Assembly (NCBI RefSeq): GCF_018991925.1
Contig: NW_024756914.1
Span: 3,612,848-3,676,847, forward strand
Origin: Homarus americanus
Taxonomy: Eukaryota; Arthropoda; Malacostraca; Decapoda; Nephropidae
Reading direction: 5' to 3'
Length of the DNA: 64,000 bases
Positions 28,076 to 40,200 of the stretch are shown in pieces. Within the stretch, counting starts at the first letter, position 1. Every line of letters begins with the position of its first letter. Below the pieces are notes generated by a model. It was given only the letters and a program-made list of their open reading frames with translations, did no database searches and was not told the DNA's origin. Made by a program: the position numbers and the translations under genes.

Positions 28076-28901
28076 CAAACTGACGACACGAAACCTAACC
28101 AGAAAACAGAAGGATCTGACCTAACCCACTAGCGGTGTGTAAAAAAAAAAACTTAATTTACAGATGCAGGATAAATTGACGTAATTGAATGTGTACTGTC
28201 CACCCAAGTGTCTTTAAACTCTTATTGAACTCGCTCTTCACGATACTGACAGTTTGAATCATACCTTGGTCACCTGACTGAAGAAGCGAGAACACTGTGA
28301 GCCCCGAAGATGTCACAAATCTTACGCTGATTGACTCACAAGTATCATGTGACATTCAAACTTGCTCTTATTGGCTGAGTAATTAGTAAACAATGGATTT
28401 CCCGGCGATTTTTTTCTATATTTAAGTCAAATAGAAAAATAAAAAAATAAATCGAAAACAATATTGTTGTTATAATGTTATTACTGCGCTTCAACAATGA
28501 ATGTCTTTAAGTGCATAGTAATGTAAGTAATATTGTACTCTATTCCTAGTCCAACAATATTAATAATTATAAGAGATAAAAACTCAGTTGAAAACTATAA
28601 ATTACCGACGGAAACGCCATAGAGTATTTTTATTTTTTACTTAATCTTTCTATATAAAATTCATTATAGAGTTCCATGATTCGCAACTCATATTACAATA
28701 AAAATAAGGTTTCCTTTTAAAGTACATTCATAATTTGTTGTATCTTTTTCTCTTGTTTTCAATTATTTCATTTAGAATATTACAAGAAGCATTCCTTACT
28801 GCAATAATGCGTAAAAGCTTATGGTTCTTAATAGCGTTTTATAATGTGCATGTTTTGGTAAAACGTATCGCCATATATATATATACATTTTTTTTTTACT
28901 T

Positions 28902-29990
28902 TTTACTTTTATCCTCTTCGCTACTGATCGGCTCGTTAGCCGCTTGGGTGGTCGGTCACGTCTCCGATACGCACTGTTGACATGCACTGGCTCCTGAATA
29001 TGTCGGAACGTGCTCCAGTGTTGGTCAAGTCTGGCCTTGAATGAGCTCACACCCGGTGCCGTCACAACACGCTCTGGCAGATTGATCCAAGAGTTCACAA
29101 TTCTCAATCCGAAAAAAAATTGCCCTCACAATTTTCTGGACTTGTTGCTTCTTCAACCTTGAGCTGTGACCCCATATGGGGCGGACGTCCACCAGCTTCA
29201 GGTATGTACATTCGACCGAGTAGTGCCCCCTGAGATGTTTTTACACTTCGATTAGATCGTCCCTCACCCGTCTGCCAGCGCGCCAATCTCTCTGGGTAAC
29301 TGAGGTTCCGTGGAGCAGGCACCAGTCTGGTGGCCCTCCTTTGGACATCTTCAATCAATTGGCAGTCTCTAGCATACCTCGGGGACCAGGCGGGGTGACA
29401 ATACTCCAGACGGGGAAGCACCTCACTCTTGATCGTGATGAGTGACGGACCATCCAGATATCTAAACGACCTTCTTATAAGACCCGCTAGTTTTGTTGCC
29501 TGATTCACCTTCTTCTCACAATGGCCCGAAAACTTAAGTTCATTGTCGACATAAGCACCCAGGTCCTTTTCACATTCGGTCTCAATTAATGCAGTTTCCT
29601 TGTCCTGTTGGGACATATGATTCACCTTACTATTGGTACGTCCCAGGGATCTTTTACTCATCCAGGCATTTGCAGAACAGGATCTTAAGGGGCTCCGCAA
29701 GCTCATTACACAGTTTTCTTCACACTGGGGTGCACCATATCAGGGCCGGGAGTCTTGTGAATCCTTAACTTTGACAGTTTATTTTTTATAACATCTGAGA
29801 ACACAATGTGGGTCAGCACTGTGTCAATGTCTCTGCTTGGTATTGAATCCGGCCCTCCTCCATTCTCTGTAGCTGCCTCGTTTACTGTATCCCTTGTGAT
29901 TTGTGGGGTGTGGTTAGAGATGACATTGTTTACATGGCGCTCGCCTCCTCCTGGGTGGGAATAATTGGAAATTGGAAATAATTGAACTCA
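28902..29990 (-). pseudogene. Non-LTR retrotransposon relic (CR1/jockey-like), internally deleted
   Basis: Read on the minus strand, the relic begins with the start of a reverse transcriptase (KTPGPDMVHPSV near 29735). It then jumps to the region after the catalytic domain (ETECEKDLGAYVDNELKFS, LEYCHPAWSPRY, IEDVQRRATRLVP) and ends with the C-terminal WINLPERVVTAP and LDQHWS. The FADD/YADD-bearing core is absent and several stops or frame changes occur, so it is dead. Similar reverse transcriptases are abundant in crustaceans. Confidence 0.75.
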
Positions 29991-32430
29991 AGAAAATGAG
30001 GCCTTGAAAGAGGAGGTTGGTGATCGGGTTCCCCTTATTTGCATAAAATCGCGTTGCATATCATCGCAATGTTTGGCTCCATTTTCTGCTGAAAGTCCGC
30101 ATTCTCCACCATGAATTTAGTGAAGAATAAACACCGCTCCAGCATGAACACCTTCATCATTGTCTGAGACTATCTTCACACCATTTAATTCGTTTGCATT
30201 GTCAACACACCTTGAGATTATAAATGCATGTAGCATGAAATAAATCGTAATGTGTACTCTTATTTGTTTGTTATTGCGTCGTTTTAAATTAAGCCTTTCA
30301 AACGGACCTTTGACATCTAGGAAATTTGTGCGAGTGAGTCTTAATAATATTAACTGAGTATTTAACAAATAGTAACTGAGTAACCTGTACTATAGTCTAC
30401 GTGTGTGTCGTGTGAACATTTACAGTTGATTGTAATGCTTCAGGCCAAATTAAATTTTGATCAGAGATAAAACTAACCAGAGCGGTTGTAGGAAACAATG
30501 TAAGGTACTCACAACACGTAGCAGTAAAAACAGTCCAGATAAATGATCCTCTGCCATCATTGATCTTAACCAGGTTCTTACCCTTCTCGTTGTGCTGAAT
30601 GATCTCTCCACTGTACGTGTTGTCATGGTTCCCCGCTCTGCCTTTCGCTACCAACAACTTCTGGAGCTTCTAAGCTTGGAGCTTGTCACGGGTAATAACA
30701 ACTGTTTGGTTAATAGAAGGAATATATCAGTGTGTTTGAGGTAAATCCTGAAGTCAGTCTTCAGATCCACCATCTCGGTTCTTCTTTTAAGATCAAATCT
30801 CAAGCCAGGTGGCTGCTTCACCTTCTAATGATCTTTGCAATCTGAATGGTCCTTGAATTCTTCTCTTTTAAGCTTTGCCATTTACAGTAGGTGAAGTGAA
30901 TACAAGCCAAATTTTTGAATAATTTCAGCAGCAAATCGTCATAGACTATAAGCCTTTAACACTCGAAAGTTGTTTTTGACAACCACACTCCCTGTTGAAA
31001 AAATAACGAAATCGAACAACTGGTGTTAGCTGTCTGCTCCACCTTTACTGTGCACTTTTTTGGTATAAAATCAGAGCTATGACATAGAACTTGATATAAA
31101 ATCTTGGTACCACGGCAAAATCACGACGATATGTTTTAACCAAATGTTTATTACCTTAAAACCTCGTGTAGTCAATCAAACGGAGTAAATGACTGAATCT
31201 AAAATAGAAGTGGTCAACGTCATGATGGCGTCTTGTACATACAAAACTGAAGTAGCCGGCGAATGGTCGGCTTTATTTTACAGTCTTGTCAAATCGCTAA
31301 GCCTAATCAGGAGAGTCTTATTAACTTAGTTATTGGTTTAAGCTACCCAGATTTCACATACCGCACCTGACCGCGTTAATCCCCTGACCCAACCAAACAC
31401 TGCTTTCCCTTGACACAGCTGCCCCCATCCCCTCCTCAGCGGATGCCCATGAAAGGAGGAGAGGTGGTGAATGCAAGGACTAAAATCTCTAAACCTTAGT
31501 GTGTTGTGTGTTGCCTTCTTCTGTTGACCATCAAAAATATCAAGCTACTGCACACAGCCAATGATGAAGTACCATACCTCCACCAATAACATTTTTATTT
31601 TATTTTTTAGATATGAATTTAACGAACCCGGGGTAATTTTTTTTTAGCTGATTTGGATTTGGTTGGGTCGTGTCGCCAATTTAAAAAAAAACATTTTAAC
31701 GGCTGTGTTCGTTGTAATTCTTTTACACGAACCATTTTGACATCAATTATTTCTAGCAGAAAAGTGAAAACGAAGTTACGGGAAAACGGATTTGAATTAG
31801 AAAATTTTAAGGGGTAACGAAGGTTTGCGCGTTCGGGGTAAATATTAGGCTATAACGAACTAATTGTTTACCATGTGAACTTGTACGGTAATTTTGTACT
31901 GATTGTGTGTGTGTGTGTGTATTTATTCAGTAAAATCATCAAGAAACTTCAAAATTGTTCAGTAAACAGTGAGTCGATTCATCCAAAGATAGCCCGAGAG
32001 AGCCATTAAAAGAGGCGAGGTTCACAGTTCTTCAGTATCAGATTTTATTTACTTATTTATTTATGGTAGGGGGGTGGTGGTGTAGGGGAGGTTCCTTCAT
32101 CCTGTAGCGGGGCCAGGTTGTCTACTTCACCCTAACCTTCACACTCCACAATGTACTTTATTTCTTTTTAGTTAGTAGTTACTATTAACAAAACACTGGT
32201 GAAGGAAATTATTGTACCTGTGTCATCTGATTGTACTTGATGTGCCATAGGCTTAATTCATGTTATATAGTACTATAAGATTTAAAGTCTAAGTCTACTA
32301 TATGCTGAGATTCCTTTTGTGTGTTCTCAGTCGCTTCAAATCGATTTTCTTATAGTTGATAGATAGATTTTAAGTATAATCGTCATACGAGTTTCCATTG
32401 GTTGAGCATGTACACATAGTCAATTATGCA
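29991..32430. other. Intergenic, no supported gene
   Basis: A minus-strand frame at 30397-30657 (KINDGRGSFIW near its middle) has a donor-like GTGAGTAC after about two-thirds and is not matched to any family I know. The rest is unique AT-rich sequence. Confidence 0.4.
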
Positions 32431-32790
32431 GGTGCAAGTTGTGCAACAAAGAGCGACAAAGATGATTCTTTCACTATGTCATCTCGATTATCCAAGTAGA
32501 CTGAGGGTGTTGGGAATAACAACTCATCAGACAAGGCACAATAAGGGTCTCACTGAAACACTCAAAATCCTGAAAAGGATGTAGAACGTGAACCCGAGCC
32601 ATTTCTTTGTGATATCACGCACCACCAACAGGAGGGGACATAACTATACAAGCTCACCAAATTATTATGCAGAATGAACATAAGGAAATACTTATTCGCA
32701 AAGAGGGTGGTAGAACTGGAACAGTCTACCAGCACCAGATTCAAAATATCCCTTGACAAAATTACCAAGAAGGCAAGAACAATGGAGGCT
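32430..32790 (+). pseudogene. Second non-LTR retrotransposon C-terminal fragment
   Basis: In plus-strand frames with shifts, the sequence reads VQQRATKMILSLCHLDYPSRLRVLGITT, here in two overlapping pieces (VQQRATKMI and YPSRLRVLG), then LKILKRM, NPSHFFVIS and a WNSLPA-type motif near 32715. These are C-terminal reverse transcriptase motifs. It is 5' truncated, frameshifted, and in the opposite orientation to the 28.9-kb copy. Confidence 0.65.
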
Positions 32791-32808
32791 ACTGGTCTCG
32801 TTCCCTCA

Positions 32809-33772
32809 CAGGGGCGGATCCAGAAATATCAAAAGGGGAGTGGGGGGGGGTCCGAAAAGTTGTGGGTGGAGGAACATGGCGAGCACAGCAAGTCCACTCA
32901 ACTGAGGGGATTGGAGGAGGGGGCACTGTAAACCTCCCCATTTTTTTTTAATCTGACCAATATCATGGGCATTTAGAGGCCATTTTGAAGCCATGTGCAC
33001 TTGATATTAAGAGATATTCTGGGGTCAATAGTAATTACTTTTTACTATACAAAAACGACCGAGTACAATACTGCATTAAATAAAAAGTAATGTAGTCTTC
33101 TGATGAAAAGAGGGGTCCGGACCCCAGTGCCGGATTTAGACCTGTGGAGGCCCATGGGCAGCCTCTTTGTGGAGGCCCCCCCTCATTATAATTACCCAAG
33201 AGGGTGGGGTGGCGAGTGAAGCAAGCCTAAGCATCTGGGAGTTCCGGGGGGCGCTGTAAGCCCCCCGGGAAAATTTTGAAATTTGAACACTTCTTTGGAG
33301 AATTTTGAAGCCATATGCAGTTATATTGAGGAAATTAGAACATTGAGAAATTTTTAATTTACTGTATATTTATTGATAGTGTACAAATTCTCAACACACA
33401 CAAAAGTGAGACATGACTGGAGTCATTCATGTGGTTTCATGTCGACCAGCCCTGATATAGCTACTACCGCACATGTCAAAAATTTTCAAGAGACTTCACA
33501 GAAAAGAATATATTATTAGTTATTACAGAGAGATTATTCTTTGCATTATTCATGAATTTCAAAGAGTAGCTAGCCTAATTTCTGTCACGCTTCTTGCTGA
33601 ACATAGTTTTACGTGATGGAATAGATAAACATGAAATTTAAAGAATGAAAATAAAAATAATCCAAATGAATAAACAAATACATAAAATATTGTAATATGT
33701 GGAGGTCCCTGGGCTGCTGCCCACTTTGCCCACTCCTGAATCTGGCCCTGCCGGACCCCCTGGATCCGCCCG
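32809..33772. mobile_element. Outer hAT-like element interrupted by an inner one
   Basis: The left end is CAGGGGCGGATCCAG and the right side has CTGGATCCGCCC at 33760-33771, an inverse match apart from the last bases. Near the right end the sequence GGGTCCGGACCCC is split by the inner element. No transposase was found. A clear target duplication was not seen, so the outer right border is approximate. Confidence 0.55.
33125..33750. mobile_element. Inner 626-bp hAT-type element
   Basis: The ends are CAGTGCCGGATTTAG and, in reverse complement, CAGGGCCAGATTCAG. The 8-bp direct repeat CCGGACCC flanks it exactly (33117-33124 and 33751-33758). The sub-terminal GGAGGCCC and GGAGGTCCC motifs are typical of such elements. 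The interior is AT-rich and non-coding. Confidence 0.82.
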
Positions 33773-33898
33773 GCCTCGGCTTGGCCACCTCTGAATCTAG
33801 TACTTGTAGTGGGTGGCCATTAAGTAAAGTAAGGTATACATTGTACACAGTAGGTGTAGATATACCATGCATACGTAGTATATACAGTGCAGGTATGC

Positions 33899-33935
33899 AG
33901 TGGCGGCTCGTGAAAAATAAAATGGAGGGACTGCA
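33899..33935. mobile_element. Solo hAT-like terminal repeat
   Basis: CAGTGGCGGCTCGTGAAAAA has the form of a hAT terminus. No inverse copy was found in the following 600 bases, so only one end is recognised. Confidence 0.35.
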
Positions 33936-34782
33936 AGCCTCACACAACAGTAGGATACACAAATTTGACCTACCTCAGGTATGAGTTGTAGTTGATGTCC
34001 ACGAATTCCCAGGGCATGGTAGTAGTGTTGGTGGTAGAAGGTGGTGATGGACCAGTATTAATTGAAAATAAAGTCGGCGCGTCTGCTCTTCGATGTAGCA
34101 AAATTGTTTATTACTATTTCATTAAAATCCTTTATTTCTGTTATCATTTTATTTTCAATGGATATCACTGCTAAAGCAGACAGTCTGTCATTCACCATGT
34201 ATTACTTGAAAATAAAGCACGATTTAACCACACCGTCCACACACAATGTAAACACGAGACTGAGCGGCGGCGCCAATTAATAACAGACATGAATCGTACA
34301 GCATTGACAGCAACTATGAAAGTAACTTAAATTTTGGTCTGATTTTAATGAAAATTCACTTAGCAACGTATTGAAAATAATTAAATAACATATAAAATGA
34401 TATATTTGTTGGTAGTGTATTATTCAGCTGTCTCTCTAAAGGAATCATACGCCTGGCAGTAAGTGTCTGGGGGGGACTGCAGCTCTGGTGCAAATAACTT
34501 ACACTACATTATATATTATCTGCATTGTTTATATACATGGTGGACGAACGTAAACTTGTATTGCAATAATATATTTATAACACATGCACTGAATAATAGA
34601 AAGGGGAATCTTACAAAGCCAAAAGGCATTACAACCTGGATCTAACATCAGATATCTGGCAGAACAATCACTGAATATCCATCATTCATATAAATCGAAC
34701 CTAATTCAACCTAACCTTACACAAACTTGTCTTACCCAGCCTTACCACAAGTAATATATCATGAATTTCTTTGCATGCTACA

Positions 34783-34816
34783 AGCCGATCAGTGGCGAAG
34801 AGGATAAAAGTAAAAT
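34783..34816 (+). repeat. Short copy of the non-LTR 3' tail
   Basis: About 32 bases starting AGCCGATCAGTGGCGAAGAG match, with one mismatch, the reverse complement of the 3' end of the 28.9-kb retrotransposon relic (28902-28933). It is probably a heavily 5'-truncated insertion or a SINE sharing that tail. Confidence 0.5.
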
Positions 34817-34979
34817 AAAATTTGAAAAAAACCTCTAGCAGATAGCAAGTGACGGTGTTCCACGAATAAAATTATTCAATCGTTCTACGTACTCATTTAT
34901 AGTTATAACATTAATTATTTTACAAATTTGTGGGAAAAAGTTGACGAATGTGTGATATAAGTGAAACATTAGGTATATA

Positions 34980-35374
34980 ATGACAGAAGGCGTAAGTTTC
35001 TATTTCGGTGTTTGGATGCCCGCTCCCTCACCCCGCACATGACTGCTGGCAGCTGATCAGGAGGCACAAGGACGACGTGGGTGAGCTATTTTCAGAGTTT
35101 CTCCAATAGTTTACTACTTAGGTTTTATCACTCGTAGTCAGTACGCTAATCAGCATTGTCATTACTCAGTGACCAGGGATGGAATGATTTTGTGACAAAT
35201 ATTTCTTCATTTGTGGTGTGATGGCGACGTAATAGGAGGCACCATGGGCCTGCCTGAAGAGCGAGGCTCAGGCAGCTCCCGTTTTCTGTGGTGTAGTGTA
35301 AATAAAGTAGAAATATTTGAAATCGAATCCACTGACTCGATCACTGTAGCACTTGAGGGGGTTTCCCAATCGAT
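34980..35374 (+). promoter_or_regulatory. Probable 5' flank of the CCDC112-like gene
   Basis: The 400 bases before the start codon are less AT-rich than their surroundings, with pyrimidine runs and a donor-like GTGAGC at 35081, which could close a short non-coding first exon. No clear TATA box was found. Promoter assignment rests only on position. Confidence 0.3.
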
Positions 35375-36937
35375 ATGGCGTGTGGAAATATAGAAGTAGG
35401 GGCAGTGCTCCGTCTGAGAAGCGAAGTGAACATTTTATGGAGGAAGGTTGTCAGAGGGGACACCATGGTAGATGAAGGTGATGGTGGGGCTGGAGGTGTT
35501 AGTGTGGGCGTCTACCCCATCACACCCATTAAATGGAAGAGCAAATTAATAGATATAAAATTCTCTTGTAATCAAGGGGTAGACTGGCCCCATAGCGCAA
35601 TTATGAAGAACAAAGTACTAAATTTAATGGATGAAATTTATGACTTGGAGGGTAAAGTTGATATGTTGACCCAGGTAGTGCAAACATCAACTGACACTTC
35701 TGCCTTGGAGAATGTGCCAAAGTTTACTTCCATTGAATCCTTAACAAACCAGGTAGCACTGATAAAAAAACTGTTTAAGCAAGTGAGAGAGGAGGGAAGG
35801 GAAGCATTTATGTACCTGGAAGGAGAAAAAAGAGAGATTGAGAAGGACGTTAAAGCATTAAAGGATATTGTGAATGAGGAATTTAGCTCAGGTTTAGATA
35901 CAAAAGTTCAGAGAGAAAGAAGGTTGGCAAATAAAACATATGATAATTTTAATAAGGTACTTGATGTGTATGATGCTGAAGTAGAAAATTATAGAAAGAA
36001 TGACAAGTCAGAAAATTTACAAAGACAAAAGGCACAGGAAATGAATCCAATTATTATGCCATGTTTTAGTCACAGCTGGGAGGAGAAAGACCATCTTCAG
36101 TTTGTGAAAGTTTATCGGAGGCACAGAATGAAACAGAGGCGGATGGAAGAATGGCAGAGAATTCTCCCTTACAAAACAGAAAATGATGTATTACAACATT
36201 GTGCCAGTTATGAAACCTTCTTAAATAAAAAAGACCAAGTTAAAAATAAATTAATCCAGTGGAAAAGTGAAAAAGAGAAAGAACAGACAGAAATTCAAGA
36301 AAAGATATCAAAGGAAAAGATAGAAAATGAAAAAAAAATGGAATCGATAAGGAAAGCGAAAGAAGAACGACTAAAGGAAGAGCAGGAAGAAAAATATAAG
36401 AAAATTATTGAATGGAAGAAAACAAAAGGGGTAGATAGAATCACTGGTGAAAAGATTGAAGAGAGAGTAGGAAAATCCACCAGAAAACAAAATAAAATGA
36501 CAACTCGTGAACGGAAGGTAAGCAGATTTACCGATGAGGAAAGAAAAAATATAGGGGTACAGCTTCAAGCATACAGTCAATGGAAAGACCAACAGAAACG
36601 AGAAGAAATGCAAAAGAAACAAGAAGATGAACTATTGAAAAAGAAGTTGTACAGTGCAAGTAACAGAAATGAATTTTGTAAGAAAGATGAGCAATATATA
36701 AAAAGTAAAAGGGATCGGAATGAAATGCAAATCCGAAATAAAGAAGAACAAAAGAAGAGGCTTGAGAAAATCAAAGCATCTCTACAAGTTAGTGTAGAGA
36801 AGAGCAAAAACCGCCTTTATGAGCCAACTATAAGTCACACAGCATACAAGTTAAGCTCGCGGGCAAAGGAAAGTTCATGTGTCAGTGTTGATGAGATTCC
36901 TCGATTAGGAACTCCTGTGTGGAGGCTGGGAATTTAA
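35375..36937 (+). CDS. CCDC112: CCDC112-like coiled-coil protein, intronless
   Basis: A single open frame encodes 520 residues. I recognise the CCDC112 family from WKSKLIDIKF near residue 52, the segment SWEEKDHLQFVKVYRRH near 234 followed by LPYKTENDVLQH, long Lys/Glu-rich coiled coil across about 280-470, RLYEPT near 484, and a C-terminal PVWRLGI. Vertebrate CCDC112 is about 450-530 residues and linked to centriolar satellites; that role here is inferred. An in-frame TGA lies just upstream of the first ATG. A second in-frame ATG at 35465 has a strong context (ACCATGG) and would give 490 residues, so the start is uncertain. There is no poly(A) tract after the stop, so a recent retrocopy is not obvious. 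Codon use is AT-rich, and the frame is intact. Confidence 0.8.
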   Translation: MACGNIEVGAVLRLRSEVNILWRKVVRGDTMVDEGDGGAGGVSVGVYPITPIKWKSKLIDIKFSCNQGVDWPHSAIMKNKVLNLMDEIYDLEGKVDMLTQVVQTSTDTSALENVPKFTSIESLTNQVALIKKLFKQVREEGREAFMYLEGEKREIEKDVKALKDIVNEEFSSGLDTKVQRERRLANKTYDNFNKVLDVYDAEVENYRKNDKSENLQRQKAQEMNPIIMPCFSHSWEEKDHLQFVKVYRRHRMKQRRMEEWQRILPYKTENDVLQHCASYETFLNKKDQVKNKLIQWKSEKEKEQTEIQEKISKEKIENEKKMESIRKAKEERLKEEQEEKYKKIIEWKKTKGVDRITGEKIEERVGKSTRKQNKMTTRERKVSRFTDEERKNIGVQLQAYSQWKDQQKREEMQKKQEDELLKKKLYSASNRNEFCKKDEQYIKSKRDRNEMQIRNKEEQKKRLEKIKASLQVSVEKSKNRLYEPTISHTAYKLSSRAKESSCVSVDEIPRLGTPVWRLGI

Positions 36938-37078
36938 GAGGTGTTATGAATCAGGAAACACAAACTACTGTAAGTACAGTGCATCAGAAATCTTGTGTTG
37001 TACATAGATTCAAAGTTTTTATAGTACTGTATTGTTAATATATATTATATATATTTATTGTACAATATATATCTAGTA

Positions 37079-37397
37079 CAGCTCCTCCCTAACTTACGAC
37101 AGGGTTAGGGACCCAAATCCAGGTCGTAAGTCGAAATGGTCGTAAGTCGAAAATGCTTAAATAATACATAGAAAATCTAAAATGGGTGTATTTTTCTTCT
37201 CAGCACCACAAAACTCTCACTTTTAAGCTTGCCAGCCATTTTAAAGTGAATTACAAACGAAAATTTTGTCAGTACACAGCGCAATCACTGACGTTGGGAC
37301 TCGAAAATACATAATTTGACAAAATTTTGGTACGACTGAGGCGGTCATATGTCCGGGTGGTCGTAAGTTGAGTAGGTTGTAAGTTGGGGAGGAGCTG
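37079..37397. mobile_element. 319-bp non-autonomous derivative of the Tigger element
   Basis: It is bounded by CAGCTCCTCCCTAACTTAC and its inverse, with TA on both sides (37077-37078 and 37398-37399). Its two ends match the two ends of the 42108-44404 Tigger: one half shares the GGGACCCAAATCCAGGTC segment next to the right end, the other shares the ACGACCACCCG and GGTACCAAAATTTT segments of the left end. It is an internal deletion derivative inserted in the opposite orientation, with no coding capacity. Confidence 0.85.
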
Positions 37398-37654
37398 TAT
37401 ACTGTATTGACATTTATAATGGGATACTAGATGTCTAACTTTTGTAAATTACAATATTTGAATTTTATAGAAATGAAACAGTCAAGCATTAATATATTGT
37501 ACTGTACTATACTGTACTTGAGAAAAATGGAATTGAACAAGTTACACAACTGAAAAGCACTTCATGTCATTTGCCATGTATGTCATGGGATGTTGACTGT
37601 GGTAAGATACGCTTAATCCAATTTACAAATGGTACTTTGTTTTGTACATATGTA

Positions 37655-37951
37655 CTGCAGGGGTCCCCGACTTACGAACGCCCGCCGATACAAACGAGGT
37701 GAAACTTCAAATTTACAGTATTTTTTTTTAGCTGATGACTTATTTTTTACTTTCATTTACTGTATTTTGTTATTCTATTTCTTTTTTCTTTCTCTTAATT
37801 TAAGTGATTTTAGATGTATATAAGGACTTAGGCTATAATATAGTGGGATTTTAAACATTGTTCTGTAATTACGGTATGCACATAGCATGTGTTCTGATTT
37901 AGGTACAGGTTCAGGAACTGAACCTATTTGTAACCCGGGGACCCCCTACAG
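37655..37951. mobile_element. 297-bp TA-flanked inverted-repeat element, second family
   Basis: The ends are CTGCAGGGGTCCCCGACTTAC and, in reverse complement, CTGTAGGGGGTCCCCGGGTTAC, with TA flanks at 37653-37654 and 37952-37953. The interior is AT-rich and non-coding. The ends differ from those of the neighbouring Tigger family. Confidence 0.75.
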
Positions 37952-38200
37952 TATATAGTGCAGAATGTAGGGGAAGTTGAGTCAAATCTAGAAATACAAA
38001 ATGCTGCTTTATGAAATACACTACATTAGTACCCATAAAGGTTTTATTTGTTTCTTTATATCTTGAATTAAATATATTGTACTGTACTCTATATTACTGT
38101 ATTTCTCTTCCCCATACCTGTCTGTAATTTTTGTTTTATAACCTAATGACCTTCACTTTGCAACTTGGGTTCAGGATGTAAGGAACCCTTGATTGATATT

Positions 38201-38250
38201 GAAACAGTTTATTTAGCCAGAATAATATAGATACAGAGTCGATTAAAAAT
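38201..38250. repeat. Dispersed repeat, copy A
   Basis: CAGTTTATTTAGCCAGAATA with ATAGATACAGAGT is shared with 40530-40585. It is probably the 3' end of a dispersed retroelement. Confidence 0.5.
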
Positions 38251-40081
38251 CCTAATATTAACATGACTGAGCCAGTTGAGAGCCTGAGCTCTCTTGTAGG
38301 CTTGAACTTAATCTTATGATTAGCCTTAAAAAATCTGTTGCTGTCATCCTGAAGGGGAGTCGGAAGTGTAATGCTGTTACACTTGGCATGTACAGCACCT
38401 TTGGCTTGAAATATTATAGGTTGGCCATTTATTTTTCAGGAACAGCTCTTTTGTTCCTGTCACTTAATGAGACTGAGCAGTCACCTTCACCTTATGCTTA
38501 TCTCCATCATCTTTGGGATGTAAATGTGTTCCTTTAATTATTAGTACAGCATTTTGATCTCTTGGCTGAAAACAATTATTTTAGACCATTAGCATTAGTA
38601 TTGAGATTTTTTACTTTGTTGTTTCTAGCTGTGAGAATCTTTACTTTTCCTAAACGACCAACTTTGAGGTTAACTGGTGTGTGTAATGTAGACCAACAGA
38701 ACCTAACACTGCAAGTGATCAGCCCAAGGCAAGGAGGTACTGTATCATGGTATTATTAAACGAAATTATGGGCATCATATTTTTGGATGATGGGGGACAC
38801 TGTAACCTCACCTTGGAAGGAGTTAGACCAACACACAACACTGAATTCGCTTTAAAGTGATTACAGTGTGTACATTTCTATTCTTCATTGGACATACAAT
38901 AATTGACTCCTTAGGGAGGTTTGATAACTATTTAAGGCTGAATCAGGTCTTTCAGTGACAACAAGGAGATCTTTTTGTTGAACATTACATTATCTGCCTA
39001 GTTTTTGGTTGTCACAATACTTTACAGTACTGTATAAAGGATTTTGGGACCAATCTTCCATTTCTTGCAGAGCCCATTAGCCTGAAGCTTTGGATATCCT
39101 CCCTCCTCCTTTAGGTTTGTGAATCAACTATAAGTAAAGCAATATGACAGATTGACTTTGCAGTCTAACCAGTTTTAGTTACCCAAGTTGCCGTACAGAG
39201 TTGGATTGTAAATGTCGTATTGATTCTGAAATTCCATTTTATATCAGGAGCTATAACATAAATAAATTGACTAGCCTGTAACAGCTGAGGTGCAAGTGTG
39301 TATACATGCATGTTGTTGCAACTCATCAGACACCTACTTTTAAAGGTGATCTTTGCTTCCAGCTTTTCATTTTAAGGTTGCAGCATGGCTGTGATGAGTA
39401 ATTTTGGGATAAAACAGTATTATTCTAATGTTAGTGTTGCTCCAGGTTCCTGACCCCATACAGTGTATTGTCTGTGTCAACAAGCTGGGGCTTAATTAAA
39501 AATTGGGATTTAAATTTTTCATTTTTATTTTTTTTTTAGATAATGGTCCATTGAAAAAATATGAATACCCCAATAGTGAGAAAATCAGGGAATATGAATT
39601 TCAGCATTCTTGAAAGTTATTTTTATCCCTCAACCTCAACTTAAATTGAAAAGTACTGTATTGTTGTCACGTATGCCATTTCTCTCTTAGTGTTCACTTC
39701 TGTAGTCAACATAAAATATCGTAGAAGAATTAGATATAGTTCCCCAAATAAGATGAGGATTGAATTGGATGAGGATTTTGCTGCTATTGTTATGCTCATT
39801 TCACTCCCTATTTTATATGGATGAGAGATTATATCCCTGCGTGTATTTTTTCACTACCTAATATTATCTAACTGATAAAAAGGTTGTTATAGGAGACAGT
39901 GTATCAGCAAATTTGTGATAGGAAATGAGGGTCAGATAAGAAAGAAAAGAAAGTCTTGGTAGACTGGACCTCAGCACTTTTGAGGTGGGTAAACTAATGC
40001 ATATATGTACCATTCAGATAAACTTCATAGTTATTCAAGATAAGTCACTTAAATAACTAGTCTCCAGATAAAGATACTGTA

Positions 40082-40200
40082 CAGGTAGTCCCTGATTTAT
40101 GAAGATTTGGTTTACAAAAATTTGAAGTTTGAACAAAAATTTTCCTCTGATTTGATTTACGAATGAACAATCCTAAGTTACGATTTTCCCTGAGCAATAA
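40082..40200. mobile_element. Truncated end of a Tigger-like element
   Basis: After TA, CAGGTAGTCCCTGATTTATG followed by further CTGATTTGATTTACGAA-type sequence resembles the ends of Tigger-like elements. No matching inverted end was found in the next 500 bases, so this is a one-ended remnant. Confidence 0.4.

Noticed and set aside
30397..30657. Minus-strand 86-codon frame with KGRAGNHDNTYSGEIIQ and a donor-like site
   Set aside because: No family recognised and no matching acceptor or neighbouring exon; could be chance in a repeat relic.
36295..36807. Three minus-strand Phe/Ser-rich frames
   Set aside because: They are antisense shadows of the Lys/Glu-rich coiled coil of the CCDC112-like gene.
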